A DNA stretch of 64,000 bases from Candidatus Iainarchaeum sp. (GCA_018304425.1 JAGVWE010000003.1:124001-188000); one strand, 5' to 3'; positions 7,887 to 16,341 are shown, counted from the first letter of the stretch. Notes: a model not told the origin generated them from the sequence alone. Program-made: numbers and translations.

Positions 7887-8732
7887 ATGCACTTCATGGG
7901 GCCCTGGAAGGCCCTCCGGAGAAATCCTGCCTTTCGCAAGTGGTGGCATGGCAACTGGGAAGCAAGCGAGCCCAAGGGCACCCGGAAACGTCTCGAAGGC
8001 GCGTACAGGACAACCGTTCGGCTGGATCGGGCGGCACAGGCGGGAGCCGACACGGGAGAATACCGGTCTAACCTAGGACTCACGGAGATTCAGCGTAACT
8101 ACGGGCTCACCCTCGGCAGGTTCGCCCAGGCCATGCTTCCCACCCATGGGGATAGGCTGCGGGTGCTCGACATTGGGGCCGGCCATGGCCGCCTCCTCGC
8201 TGAGTTGCGCCAACAGCTGGGGCAGGAGAAAGTCGAGGCCCACGCCACGGGTCTGGCCAGGCCGCCGCAAGCCGAGCAGTTTCTGGGGCCTGGGAAGTAC
8301 AAGCAAGGCGTCTTCGCACGCAGCCATCGCACTTGGTTCCCGCCTCGGTCCCTCGACCTGATCACATCGATCAGGGGGGAGACCGCCGACTTCATCGATG
8401 TGCAGAGCATCGCGCGAAGCCTAAGCGACCACGGGGTCGCGCTGCTGGATGTCGGTGCCGTGGATGCGATGGAACTCGTGGCGCTCCGTGCCGAGGCCGA
8501 AAAGGCCGGGCTCAAGCTCCGCTGCGTTTCGGCTGTCCTGCAACGGGCCAACAAAAAAAGGTCGACCATCAACCTTCTTCGGGCAGGCGAGAGAGCGTTG
8601 CCGTTGACCGCGCAGGTCGAAACCATGTTCGTGTTGATGCACAGGCACCATCTGGATCCAAGGATCCAGAATGCGATAAGCAAGGACCTGGTGGATGTCA
8701 AGGGCTGGGATAGAATCAGAATCGGATTATGA
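7887..8732 (+). CDS. SAM-methyltransferase-like protein, Arg-rich
   Basis: 281 residues starting MHFMGPWK; a TATA box lies upstream. The basic N-terminal 80 residues are not recognisable. A Rossmann-like methyltransferase motif I follows (RLRVLDIGAGHGRLLAEL in parts LDIGAGHGRL), then a GVALLDVGAVDAMEL strand-helix. The acidic end of motif II and a catalytic motif are not obvious, so activity and substrate are open. It is one of several solitary Arg-rich genes with their own promoter in this window. A 7-bp inverted repeat follows directly after the stop. Confidence 0.62.
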   Translation: MHFMGPWKALRRNPAFRKWWHGNWEASEPKGTRKRLEGAYRTTVRLDRAAQAGADTGEYRSNLGLTEIQRNYGLTLGRFAQAMLPTHGDRLRVLDIGAGHGRLLAELRQQLGQEKVEAHATGLARPPQAEQFLGPGKYKQGVFARSHRTWFPPRSLDLITSIRGETADFIDVQSIARSLSDHGVALLDVGAVDAMELVALRAEAEKAGLKLRCVSAVLQRANKKRSTINLLRAGERALPLTAQVETMFVLMHRHHLDPRIQNAISKDLVDVKGWDRIRIGL

Positions 8733-8738
8733 GGGCCA

Positions 8739-8754
8739 TTGGGGAGTTCCCCAA
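8739..8754 (+). terminator. hairpin after methyltransferase-like gene
   Basis: TTGGGGA and TCCCCAA form a perfect 7-bp inverted repeat with a 2-bp spacer, 7 bp beyond the stop codon. There is no T-run after it, so it may stabilise the 3' end rather than terminate. Low certainty. Confidence 0.3.
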
Positions 8755-8823
8755 ACCCTGAAGGGGCGGGGCCATGGCCCAGCGGCTTGAACGGATTGAT
8801 TGGGGGAGGGAGGAAGGGGGGAA

Positions 8824-9189
8824 TTATTTTCCCTCCTCGAAGATGGCTTCCAACTTTTCGTTGAATTCCTCCCATTTCTTCGCCATCTCCTGCTTGCCCT
8901 TCCACTTGGCGGCAAGCACGCCCACAACCAGTTCTGCCACCTCGTCGAATTTTCTGCCATGGGCTTTCTCGAGGCGTGCCTTGATTTTTTCGGTCAACAA
9001 CTCGTGCTTGGCCCGCAAGGCCGCGCCAAAAATCATTTCAGCGTGGCCGCCGGAACCACAGCCTTTCAGGCCGCTGCCGCAGCCGCCCTCGTTGGAACCG
9101 CATTCGCAGTTGGCTTCGCCGCACTCGCACCTGCAGCCTGCACCGGTTTCTTCGCTGGAACAAGCGTCTTCCTTGATATCGCATTGCAT
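8824..9189 (-). CDS. small Cys-rich protein with C-terminal helices
   Basis: 121 residues. The first 50 hold about ten cysteines in Gly/Cys/Glu-rich sequence (CRCECG, CECGSNEGGCGSG), like a metallothionein or metal-cluster tail. The rest is a charged helical domain (KHELLTEKIKARLEKAHG, WEEFNEKLEAIFEEGK). No signal peptide, so cytoplasmic. It is divergent from a PadR-type regulator that itself has N-terminal cysteines, and operator-like palindromes cover the gap. A metal or redox buffer controlled by that regulator is a reasonable inference; no named family recognised. Confidence 0.7.
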   Translation of the reverse strand: MQCDIKEDACSSEETGAGCRCECGEANCECGSNEGGCGSGLKGCGSGGHAEMIFGAALRAKHELLTEKIKARLEKAHGRKFDEVAELVVGVLAAKWKGKQEMAKKWEEFNEKLEAIFEEGK

Positions 9190-9210
9190 GTTGGGAACCT
9201 CCTTGAATAG

Positions 9211-9281
9211 AGTAGGATGTCCTACTCAACACATATAGGACGCGCTACATATTTAAAAACATATTGGGCACCCTATATGTA
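9211..9281. promoter_or_regulatory. three operator-like palindromes between Cys-rich gene and padR
   Basis: Site 1 is AGTAGGATGTCCTACT (9211-9226), a perfect 7-bp inverted repeat. Site 2, TAGGACGCGCTA (9236-9247), is a weaker version. Site 3, within 9260-9281, is ACATATTGGGCACCCTATATGT with one mismatch between arms. Their shared core is TAGG(R)YGYCCTA-like, and centres are spaced 23 and 28 bp. A TATA box for padR (ATATTTAAAA near 9249-9258) lies between sites 2 and 3, and CCTATATG on the other strand serves the Cys-rich gene. Binding by the PadR protein here would repress both genes. Confidence 0.55.
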
Positions 9282-9293
9282 AGGGCTTTCCCT

Positions 9294-9662
9294 ATGTTTT
9301 TAATGGATTTGGACGCATTCCCTGCCATGGACGGCAAGCAGTGCGCTGGAGCCCCTTGTGACATGCGTGGCTTTCTCTCTTTTTTCACGCTGTGGCTCCT
9401 GAACCAGAAGCCGCGCTCGGGCAAGGACATCGCCGAGGAAATCGGGAAAAAGAAGGGCGAGTGCCCGAAGTCGGGAACGATTTATCCGGCGCTGAAGAAC
9501 CTCAAGGAACACGGCCTCATCCAGGGAAAACGCGATGGCAAGGAAATCGTGTACTCGCTGACGGCCGACGGAAAGCGGGCCTACGAGAACGCGTTCAACT
9601 TCTTCGTGAAAGCCTATGGCGAAATCGTGCAAGGACACGAAGCCGCGCGGAAAAAAAACTGA
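9294..9662 (+). CDS. PadR-family transcriptional regulator
   Basis: About 122 residues. The winged-helix core of PadR is clear: LSFFTLWLLNQKPRSGKDIAEEI, split LWLLNQKPRSGKDI, then CPKSGTIYPALKNLKEHGLI and REIVYSLTADGKRA-like EIVYSLTADGKRAYE. Before the domain, KQCAGAPCDMRGF supplies two cysteines plus one in the recognition region (GECPKSG), suggesting metal or redox sensing. I choose the ATG MFLMDLDAF because it is the first one after the predicted transcription start; the ATG at 9303 is an alternative. It probably controls itself and the divergent Cys-rich gene. Confidence 0.85.
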   Translation: MFLMDLDAFPAMDGKQCAGAPCDMRGFLSFFTLWLLNQKPRSGKDIAEEIGKKKGECPKSGTIYPALKNLKEHGLIQGKRDGKEIVYSLTADGKRAYENAFNFFVKAYGEIVQGHEAARKKN

Positions 9663-9681
9663 AAAACTGGAGGCATGTTTC

Positions 9682-10248
9682 ATGGACTTACCCTGGGGAG
9701 ACCCCCGCAGCACCCAATTCATCACGAACGTCGGACTCATCACGAGCGACGGCCCGAACGGCCCCGACATCATGTCCAGCGAGTGGACCCACCACATTTC
9801 CTACAGCCCCGGACTCCTCGCGGTCTGCATCCGGCCGGGAGGCGCAACCCACGAGAACATCCGCTCATCCAAGGAGTTCGGCGTGAGCATCGCGGCCACC
9901 GACCAGAACGTGATGGCCAGCGTTGCCGGCACCAACAAGGGAAAGGAAGTCGACAAAATCGCGGCCCTCCAAGAACTGGGCTTCAAGTTCCGCCCGGCCA
10001 AGCAAATCAATGCCTTGATGGTGGAGGGCGCAGTGCTCAACATCGAGTGCAGGCTCAAGCAAGAGCTGGCCCTGGGCAGCCACACGGTCTTCGTCGGCGA
10101 AGCCGTCGAGGCCACCTTGAACCCGGGCAAGAAGCCCCTGGCCTACCATGCCGGCCAGTTCTGGCGCCTCACGGAAGCCATTGCCAAGCCCGGCCCCACC
10201 GAACTCGAGCGCATCGCGAAAACCGTGGCCGCGCACCAAAGGAAATAG
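9682..10248 (+). CDS. flavin reductase-like FMN-binding protein
   Basis: 188 residues of the flavin reductase/FMN-binding split-barrel family. Seen are the strand region TQFITNVGLITS, the SSEWTHHISYSPGLLAVCI segment in parts, GVSIAATDQNVMASVAGTNKG with its flavin-binding pattern, and LNIECRLKQELALGSHTVFVGEAVE. The family reduces free flavin with NAD(P)H or acts in other flavin chemistry. The start ATG has a strong ribosome binding site GGAGG 9 bp upstream, 20 bp after padR, so it is likely in the padR operon. A longer frame reaching back into padR is not used. Confidence 0.88.
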   Translation: MDLPWGDPRSTQFITNVGLITSDGPNGPDIMSSEWTHHISYSPGLLAVCIRPGGATHENIRSSKEFGVSIAATDQNVMASVAGTNKGKEVDKIAALQELGFKFRPAKQINALMVEGAVLNIECRLKQELALGSHTVFVGEAVEATLNPGKKPLAYHAGQFWRLTEAIAKPGPTELERIAKTVAAHQRK

Positions 10249-10311
10249 CCGGCCGACCGCGTTAGGTTAATAAAAACGTGCCGGGGTTAAATGCACCTAC
10301 CGGTTTTCCAG

Positions 10312-12000
10312 ATGCCCTCCCCAGACCTACGAAGATACGTCAAGGAATCCCTGACCTTTGACTTGAAGGCCGGCTTCATCACCGCCATCGTGGCCCTGCC
10401 GCTGGCCATCGCCTTCGCCATCGCCTCCGGGGTTCCCCCCATCATGGGCCTCTACACCGCGGTGGTGGCGGGAGTCCTTGGCAGCAGCTTTGGCGGCTCC
10501 AGGTTCTCCATCACCGGGCCGACCGGCGCCATGACGGTCATCATTCTCTCCGTCGTCAACCAGTTCGGCGTCGAAGGCCTGCTGCTGGCCGGCTTCCTCG
10601 CCGGCCTCATCCAGCTCGCGTTCGGTGTCATGAAAATCGGGCAACTCGTGAAATTCATCCCCTTCCCCATCGTCTCCGGCTTCACGGCGGGCATCGGCGT
10701 CATCATCTTCGTTGGCCAAATCCCGAACGCGCTGGGCCTCCAACTGCCTCCCAAGGAATTCGTAAGCGAGGCCCTGCTGCAAATCGCCGAACACGCGGGA
10801 AGCGCCAACCCCTGGGCACTTGGCATCGCGGTGGGAACGGTTGCCATGCTCACGTGGCTGCCCAAAATCATGGCCTCCAGCCACAAACTGGGCCCCCTCA
10901 AGAGCCTGCCCCCCTCCCTGTTCGCCTTGTTCCTCTCCACGGCCCTTGTTTACTTCCTGGCCCTGCCGCTCCCGCTCGTCGGCGACATCCCCATGGGCCT
11001 GCCCACCCTCCACCTGTTCCCCGTCAACCTCGACCTCATCCACGATTTGCTGCCCTCCGCGCTCACCATTGCCTTGCTGGGCTCCATCGAAGCCCTGCTG
11101 TGCGCGGTGGTCTGCGACGGCATGACCAACACCAAGCATGATAGCAACCGCGAGCTCATCGGCCAAGGCATCTCCAACCTCTTCATGCCCTTCTTCAACG
11201 GCATCCCCGCAACGGCTGCCATTGCCCGCAGCGCCGTCAACGTCCGCGAAGGCGCCAAGACCAAACTGGCAGGAGTCATCCACGCGCTCATCCTCCTCCT
11301 CATCCTCTTGTTCTTCGCGCCCTGGGCCCGGTTCATCCCCAAGGCGTTCCTGGCAGGCATCCTCTTGTTCGTCTCCATGCGCATGATTGACTTGGAGGAA
11401 TTCAAGACCATCCTCCACATCAGCAAATCGGAAGCCCTTGTCTTGTTCGCGACCTTCGGGCTCACGGTGTTCACGAACCTCGTGTTCGCCATCCAGATGG
11501 GCATGACCTTCGCCGTGTTCCTCTTGTTCATCCGGTTGACGCAGATGGCGGAGATAACCTCGTTCGAAGCCTACCAGGGAAGGAACGCGAAGGTGGCGGC
11601 CATGCTGGAAGCCAATCCCCGGCTCAAGGAGAACGTGGAACTCTACTCCATCAACGGCCCCTTCTTCTTCGGCGCCATGCACGTCTTCGACTCGCGCCTG
11701 GGCACGCACCTCGCCTTACAGGCGCCCTACATCGTGTTGCGCCTGCGCAACGTTCCATTGATTGACGCCTCGGGCGTCACGCGCCTGGCCGCCTTCATCG
11801 CGCACGCCCACAAGCAAGGCAGAACCGTGCTGTTGGCCGCCGTGCAGCCCGCCGTTGCGGAGCGGCTGCAGCACAGCCCCGAATACCGGGAACTCGTCAA
11901 GGCCGAGCACTTGTTCGACAGCGCGGACAAGGCCCTGGAATGGGTGGAAAAGCGGTTGGGCGGCAAACCCATGCCTTTTATATTCCCCCGACGACAATAG
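10312..12000 (+). CDS. SulP-family anion transporter with STAS domain
   Basis: About 560 residues. The N-terminal part has the SulP transmembrane core (KAGFITAIVALPLAIAFAIASG in parts, SFGGSRFSITGPTGAMT, FNGIPATAAIARSAVN). A C-terminal STAS domain contains VLRLRNVPLIDASGV. The family carries sulfate, bicarbonate or other anions, often coupled to sodium or protons. A TATA box at about 10267-10276 predicts transcription from near 10297, so the ATG at 10312 is favoured over the one at 10291. It stands alone; substrate cannot be read. Confidence 0.9.
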   Translation: MPSPDLRRYVKESLTFDLKAGFITAIVALPLAIAFAIASGVPPIMGLYTAVVAGVLGSSFGGSRFSITGPTGAMTVIILSVVNQFGVEGLLLAGFLAGLIQLAFGVMKIGQLVKFIPFPIVSGFTAGIGVIIFVGQIPNALGLQLPPKEFVSEALLQIAEHAGSANPWALGIAVGTVAMLTWLPKIMASSHKLGPLKSLPPSLFALFLSTALVYFLALPLPLVGDIPMGLPTLHLFPVNLDLIHDLLPSALTIALLGSIEALLCAVVCDGMTNTKHDSNRELIGQGISNLFMPFFNGIPATAAIARSAVNVREGAKTKLAGVIHALILLLILLFFAPWARFIPKAFLAGILLFVSMRMIDLEEFKTILHISKSEALVLFATFGLTVFTNLVFAIQMGMTFAVFLLFIRLTQMAEITSFEAYQGRNAKVAAMLEANPRLKENVELYSINGPFFFGAMHVFDSRLGTHLALQAPYIVLRLRNVPLIDASGVTRLAAFIAHAHKQGRTVLLAAVQPAVAERLQHSPEYRELVKAEHLFDSADKALEWVEKRLGGKPMPFIFPRRQ

Positions 12001-12075
12001 TTATTGCCCCGATGAAGAACTGACGATGATACTGAGCCACAAGCGATGACGACTGATGGGCGAGCTGAGGGGCAC

Positions 12076-12696
12076 TCAACTTTTCTTTCCAGCCAACCGG
12101 CTTTTCCGCCGCGCCTTCAAAAATTCGAGTGCCACCGGCACCAGCGAGACCACGATGATGCCGACGACCAGGGCCTCGATGTTTTCCGCGATGACGGGGA
12201 TGCCGCCCAGGAAGTAGCCGGCGGAAACCATGGAAACCGACCACAAGACGCCGCCGACGACGTTGTACTTGATGAACGTCTTGAAATCCATGTGGCTGGC
12301 CCCGGCCACGATGGGCGCGAAGGTCCGCACCACCGGCACGAACCGCGCGAGGACAATGGTTTTCTTGCCGTACCGGGCGTAGAAGGCTTCCGCGCGCTTG
12401 ATGTGCTCGGGGTCGCGGAAGAAATCCCCCTTGTGGACAAAGAACCGGCGGCCGTACTTGCGGCCCATCCAGTAGCCGACTTGGTCCCCCGCGATGGCGA
12501 AGAAAGCGGTGCCGATGATGACCAGGTTGAGGTCGAGGAGGCCGCGCTGGGCGAGGAGGCCCGCCGTGAACAGCAGGGAATCGCCCGGCAAAAAGAAGCC
12601 GAAGAACAGCCCGGACTCGGCGAAGACTATGGCGAACAAGGCCACATAGCCAAGCGTCGCGAGCAGGGCTTCGAGGTTTCCGACCAGGCCGAACAT
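12076..12696 (-). CDS. DedA-family membrane protein
   Basis: 206 residues. Signatures are VFAESGLFFGFFLPGDSLLF in parts, DQVGYWMGRKYGRRF, the Arg/Pro motif FVPVVRTFAPIVAGASHMDFKTF in parts, and a final helix with a basic tail. DedA/VTT proteins are implicated in lipid flipping and membrane homeostasis. It converges on the SulP gene. The 75 bp between them hold several CTGA and GATGA motifs but no convincing box C/D RNA. Confidence 0.9.
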   Translation of the reverse strand: MFGLVGNLEALLATLGYVALFAIVFAESGLFFGFFLPGDSLLFTAGLLAQRGLLDLNLVIIGTAFFAIAGDQVGYWMGRKYGRRFFVHKGDFFRDPEHIKRAEAFYARYGKKTIVLARFVPVVRTFAPIVAGASHMDFKTFIKYNVVGGVLWSVSMVSAGYFLGGIPVIAENIEALVVGIIVVSLVPVALEFLKARRKSRLAGKKS

Positions 12697-12812
12697 GCCA
12701 TGGACAGGGTTGGGAAAGGATTAAATGGCAACCCCCCGGGCCCACGCAATCCAATGCTTTTCCCTCTGCATTCCAGCAGGGTATATATACAAGCTCTGGC
12801 ATCTAATAGTGC

Positions 12813-13493
12813 ATGTCGAAAGCGTTTTCGTTCCTGGGCCTGGCGGCCATCCTCGTGGTGTTCGTGATTGCCGCCGGCTGCCTTAACCCGACACCCGCGC
12901 AGCCAAACCCGGGCGAGCCCGGGGGCATGTGCGGGGGCATCGCCGGCATCGAGTGTGAAGAGGATTTCGTCTGCCAATATGGGGGAAATAATCCGGATGC
13001 GGCGGGAACCTGCGTGAAAGCCGAAGAGGAAAGGCCGCCGGCCGAGGAAGGCGAGTTCTGCGGTGGCATCGCGGGCATCCCCTGCGAGGCCGGGTTCGAG
13101 TGCCAGTTGCAGGGCGATTACCCGGATGCGGGCGGCACCTGCGTGGATGTCTTCGCAAGGCCGCCGAAGCCAGCCCAGGAAGGCGAGCGCTGTGGCGGAT
13201 TCGACAGCCGCTCCTGCGACGTGGGCCTCGTATGCGAAACGAGCGCCGGGCCCCCGGGTTCTTTGGACATGGACACCGGCAGCTGCGTGAAGTTGCCGAA
13301 CCAGCCGGACACGGAGGGCTGCACGCTCATGCGCAACGTGAACACCGGCGAGGTCGCCTGTTTCGGCTGCGGCCGCAGCATCTGCAGCGACCCCAGCCCG
13401 GATTTCCAGCCCTTAGAACGCGACCCGAGCCAGCTGGGCATCCCATACTCGTGCTACATCGACGAGGCGGGCGCGTGCGCGCTCGCGCAGTGA
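12813..13493 (+). CDS. Cys-rich lipoprotein with three tandem modules
   Basis: 226 residues. A lipobox (VIAAGC, Cys at about 23) follows the signal helix. Then come three related modules of about 45 residues, each with a CGG..., a GIxCExxFxCQ stretch and a closing GGTC or TGSC: EPGGMCGGIAGIECEEDF, GEFCGGIAGIPCEAGF and GERCGGFDSRSCDVGL, given here as starts only. A fourth Cys-rich C-terminal part has ACFGCGRSICS. The repeats resemble small disulfide-rich extracellular modules. A TATA box TATATATAC at 12782-12790 lies about 27 nt before the ATG, implying a leaderless message. No function recognised. Confidence 0.75.
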   Translation: MSKAFSFLGLAAILVVFVIAAGCLNPTPAQPNPGEPGGMCGGIAGIECEEDFVCQYGGNNPDAAGTCVKAEEERPPAEEGEFCGGIAGIPCEAGFECQLQGDYPDAGGTCVDVFARPPKPAQEGERCGGFDSRSCDVGLVCETSAGPPGSLDMDTGSCVKLPNQPDTEGCTLMRNVNTGEVACFGCGRSICSDPSPDFQPLERDPSQLGIPYSCYIDEAGACALAQ

Positions 13494-13494
13494 A

Positions 13495-15072
13495 TCAGAC
13501 TTTCTTGTCCCACGTTCCACCCACCTCGCAGACCACGAGGTAGACTTCGCCGAGGACTGCGGGTGTGGAGGACGGGATGGTGCCGGTCAAGCCGTTGGGG
13601 AAGAATTTCTGGATGCTTTTCACGTCACAGCCTTCCACCAGGCTCCCAACGGGTTTGCCTTCGATGCGGGCGCTGGTGCCCACGTAGTTGAAGCCGAGGT
13701 TGAGGTTGATGCCGAGGGGCTCGTAGAGGTGTTCGCCCTTCAACTTGTAGGTGCCGGCGGCACTGCATTCCACGTTGTAGGCCACGCCGTTCTCCATCAG
13801 GAAGTTGCGGGCGATGCTGCCCTTGGAGTGCGTGTGCCAGTCCTGGATTTCGTAGACGCTGACCTTGTCACAGGACAGTCCCTGCCTGGAAACGTCGATG
13901 AGGAAGGCCTCCGCCGAATAGTTTTCCGGGACCTTTAAGGGCAGGGAGACGTAGTTTTTCCCGGCCTTGAAATTGAATTCATACACCGTTCCCTGTGCGT
14001 CCTCGGGGATGGTTTCGTGCAGGCGGAGGATGATTTCCCGTTGCCTCAAATCCCATTCCTTGCGCGTGGTCTGGGTTTCGAAGGGGCCATAGGTGTTCTC
14101 CCGGGTTTCAACGAATAACGGCTTGAGCAGGGCGTACACCACGCCCTTTTCCTCGATGCCTTCGACTTCGAAGATGAGTTGCTTGAACAGGAGGTTCCCG
14201 AACTCGTCCACGTACCTGCGGTCGGCCCTGGAAAAGTCATCCAACGTCACTTCCACCTCGCCTTCCGGGGAAATCTCCTTGTAGAGGCCGGTCTCGTTTT
14301 CCTCGAACTTGAGGTAAAGCACGCCGCCCACGAAGTTTCCGCCCGTGGCCTCGTCGAAGAACCTCACTTTCAGGGGCAGCAAGTCCTTTTCGCGGACCAC
14401 GCGCTTGGCGATGGCCCGGTAACCGCCCGAGAGCTTGCGGAAGTCATCGGACTTGAAGGAGTGGAAGCCTTCGGCGAACAAGGTGGAGTTCGAGAACACG
14501 CCGGCATCCAGGTCCCTGATTCTTCCCACCAAATCGGTTTTCGCGTCCACGACCGTGCGGGGGATGCACTGGTCCTTCAAATCGCAGACCAGTTTTTCCA
14601 CGCGCACCGGCACTTCCCGCACCAGTTGGCCGTCCTCGTCTACGACTTCGAGGAAGAGCTTTTTGGTTTCCACGGGCCTTGGGGCCGGCGGCTTTTCATC
14701 GCCGGGCGGCACGTAGTCCGGGCCCTCGACGGGTTTCTCAGCGCCCTTCTCGTGGCGGCACTCGACTTCCTCCGTCGTGGAGTCCAGGTAGAGCACCAGG
14801 GCCTTGGAGGCGTTCTTGGCTTCCACACGGTAATAGTACTTGACGGGCATCTCCTTCTTGCACTCCGCGTCCAGCTCCTTTTTGACCGCGGAAACCGTGT
14901 CCTCGTCCCACAAGGCGATGACTACTTCGGCGTCGGGAACCGAGTCAATGGCTTCCCGCACCACGGGAATGGCGCGCACCTTTTCCTCCAAGGAGGCCTT
15001 CCCGAAGTCCGGCACGCAGCCAGCCAAAGCCACGAGGAAAGCCAGGGCAAGCAATAAAAGGGCTTTATTCAT
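13495..15072 (-). CDS. large lipoprotein of unknown function
   Basis: 525 residues from the ATG MNKALLLL; a TTG three codons earlier would overlap the promoter. The lipobox LVALAGC is followed by about 500 exported residues, mostly beta-rich: a VVRE/VVIALWDED region, a Pro-rich spacer near residue 120, and Ig-like stretches such as VVDEDGQLVREVPVRVEK. The last third contains ECSAAGTYKLKGEHL and GFNYVGTSARIEG. No family recognised. A TATTTAAA box about 33 nt upstream fits leaderless transcription. It converges with the preceding lipoprotein gene, with their stops one base apart. Confidence 0.7.
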   Translation of the reverse strand: MNKALLLLALAFLVALAGCVPDFGKASLEEKVRAIPVVREAIDSVPDAEVVIALWDEDTVSAVKKELDAECKKEMPVKYYYRVEAKNASKALVLYLDSTTEEVECRHEKGAEKPVEGPDYVPPGDEKPPAPRPVETKKLFLEVVDEDGQLVREVPVRVEKLVCDLKDQCIPRTVVDAKTDLVGRIRDLDAGVFSNSTLFAEGFHSFKSDDFRKLSGGYRAIAKRVVREKDLLPLKVRFFDEATGGNFVGGVLYLKFEENETGLYKEISPEGEVEVTLDDFSRADRRYVDEFGNLLFKQLIFEVEGIEEKGVVYALLKPLFVETRENTYGPFETQTTRKEWDLRQREIILRLHETIPEDAQGTVYEFNFKAGKNYVSLPLKVPENYSAEAFLIDVSRQGLSCDKVSVYEIQDWHTHSKGSIARNFLMENGVAYNVECSAAGTYKLKGEHLYEPLGINLNLGFNYVGTSARIEGKPVGSLVEGCDVKSIQKFFPNGLTGTIPSSTPAVLGEVYLVVCEVGGTWDKKV

Positions 15073-15221
15073 GGAATCCAAGTATATAATGCCTTTGGGG
15101 TTTAAATAGTTACGCCCCCCAGGCAGGCAAGAAAACGCATGGGCAAGCCTTTAAAACCTTGACGTTTCACAATTGGTATAGCGTTTTTTGCGCTGCAAAA
15201 CGGATTTTTCGAGGTGGGTTT

Positions 15222-15650
15222 ATGGCGGAAGACAAGAAACAAGTGCCCGTGGATGACGACGACGAGGGTTCCGACGAGGAACTGCCCTTTCCCCGCGCGA
15301 CCATCGTCAACATGCTGCGACAGCACCTGGACTCCGGCAAGCAAATCAAGGGCCAGGTCAAGCGCGAGATGAACATCTGGCTGGGCAGCATGGTGGAACG
15401 CATCGCCCACAAGATGAACGCGCACCCCTACACCTACGTGGACGGCAGCATGTTCCGCGAGTCGATAGAGCCCTACGAGGCCATCCAAGAAATCGAGAAA
15501 GAAAAAGAACGCATCATCAAGCAGCTGGAATCCGTCAAAGCGGCCTGCGACGTGCTCATCAGCGAAGTCGACCGGAAATTCGTGTTGAGAAGCGGTTTCG
15601 CCACCGAGTACCAGAAGGAAAAGGAAGCGGCCGCAAAGGGGAAGAAGTAA
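15222..15650 (+). CDS. histone-fold protein with C-terminal coiled-coil
   Basis: 142 residues. An acidic N-terminal tail (DDDDEGSDEE) precedes a histone-fold-like segment: LPFPRATIVNMLRQHL, then VKREMNIWLGSMVERIAHKMN and AHPYTYVDGSMFRESIEPYEA. It matches the helix 1-loop-helix 2-helix 3 layout of archaeal histones and NF-YB/HAP3 proteins. A coiled-coil extension EIEKEKERIIKQLESVKAA and a basic tail rich in Lys follow. The ATG has a ribosome binding site GAGGTG 6 bp upstream and a TATA (TTTAAAACC) near 15150. DNA packaging or transcription is likely; the acidic start and coiled coil set it apart from minimal archaeal histones. Confidence 0.65.
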   Translation: MAEDKKQVPVDDDDEGSDEELPFPRATIVNMLRQHLDSGKQIKGQVKREMNIWLGSMVERIAHKMNAHPYTYVDGSMFRESIEPYEAIQEIEKEKERIIKQLESVKAACDVLISEVDRKFVLRSGFATEYQKEKEAAAKGKK

Positions 15651-15780
15651 AAACTTCCCTTTTCTTACCTATTTTTTAAGCCAGTCAATAGCTGCGCTTT
15701 GCAACCAGTTCGTAAAAGAAGATGTCCATGCAAAAGGCGCGTTGCCGCATGTAATGGTCAAACTCTTGCGCTGTTTGCCG

Positions 15781-16044
15781 TCAGGTTATCCTCAAGCCGG
15801 CAGCGTCATGCAGATTCCTGTGAAGCGAATCCAAGAACTGGCTCCGCAAGGCAGCGCGCCGCCAAGCTGAAATTTCGCCTCCCTGGTGGGCCAGAAAGTT
15901 CGCCTGGCGCTCCAATTCATACCAAGAGGAAGCAGGCCGGCCAAACACTTCCCGGATGCCCGCAGCCAGAGTGGCACGACGGGCTTTCCGTTCCCTGCGT
16001 ACGGCCTTGAACGAGGCCATTCGCTTCCTGAGGTTCAATCGCAT
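15781..16044 (-). CDS. small Arg-rich orphan, possibly interrupted by TGA
   Basis: 87 residues, basic (MRLNLRKRMASFKAVRRERK), no recognised family. On this strand TTTTATTTTT about 20 nt before the ATG acts as TATA, consistent with a leaderless message. Reading on past the TGA in the same frame gives 31 further sensible codons (ending ELVAKRSY) before a second TGA at 15685-15687. The gene may therefore have once been longer, or it may be a pseudogene. The remaining gap 15651-15780 holds nothing else I can identify. Confidence 0.45.
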   Translation of the reverse strand: MRLNLRKRMASFKAVRRERKARRATLAAGIREVFGRPASSWYELERQANFLAHQGGEISAWRRAALRSQFLDSLHRNLHDAAGLRIT

Positions 16045-16083
16045 GCATTACAATTGGGGCCCGAAAAATAAAAGGTTATATGT

Positions 16084-16341
16084 TCAGCCCCCGAAAACAA
16101 TCCGCTCGATGTCGGCCTTCCGATGGACATTCAGCGAAACCTGCAGGCCGTAGTGGGCGGGTTTCGGCACGATTAAGCCCTCCTTAACGAGCTTGTCGAG
16201 TTCCTCCTCAACGTCCTTTCGCTGGTCCTTTGGCAAGCCATGCGCAATCAGTTCATAGTCCAAGTGCTTGCCGCCCCATAGGTTCTTTCTAACCATTTTG
16301 TTGAGAATCCACCAGCGAAGCTTCGAAGAAGGAAGTTTCAT
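16084..16341 (-). CDS. small winged-helix-like protein
   Basis: 85 residues: LRWWILNKMVRKNLWGGKHLD, given in part, then an HGLPKDQRKDVEEELDKLVKEGLIV-type helix-turn-helix and a beta-wing LQVSLNVHRKADIERIV. The layout suits a compact winged-helix DNA-binding protein. It is divergent from another winged-helix gene. A TTTAAATA box about 28 nt before the ATG supports a leaderless start. No family name assigned. Confidence 0.6.
   Translation of the reverse strand: MKLPSSKLRWWILNKMVRKNLWGGKHLDYELIAHGLPKDQRKDVEEELDKLVKEGLIVPKPAHYGLQVSLNVHRKADIERIVFGG

Noticed and set aside
10327-11709. 460-codon minus-strand frame inside the SulP gene
   Set aside because: Composition dominated by Glu, Gly, Asp and His, as antisense frames of hydrophobic genes in GC-rich DNA give; SulP homology on the plus strand decides.
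12005-12070. Possible box C/D small RNA (GATGA and CTGA motifs)
   Set aside because: The boxes lie too close for guide sequences of 10 nt or more, and no terminal stem forms.
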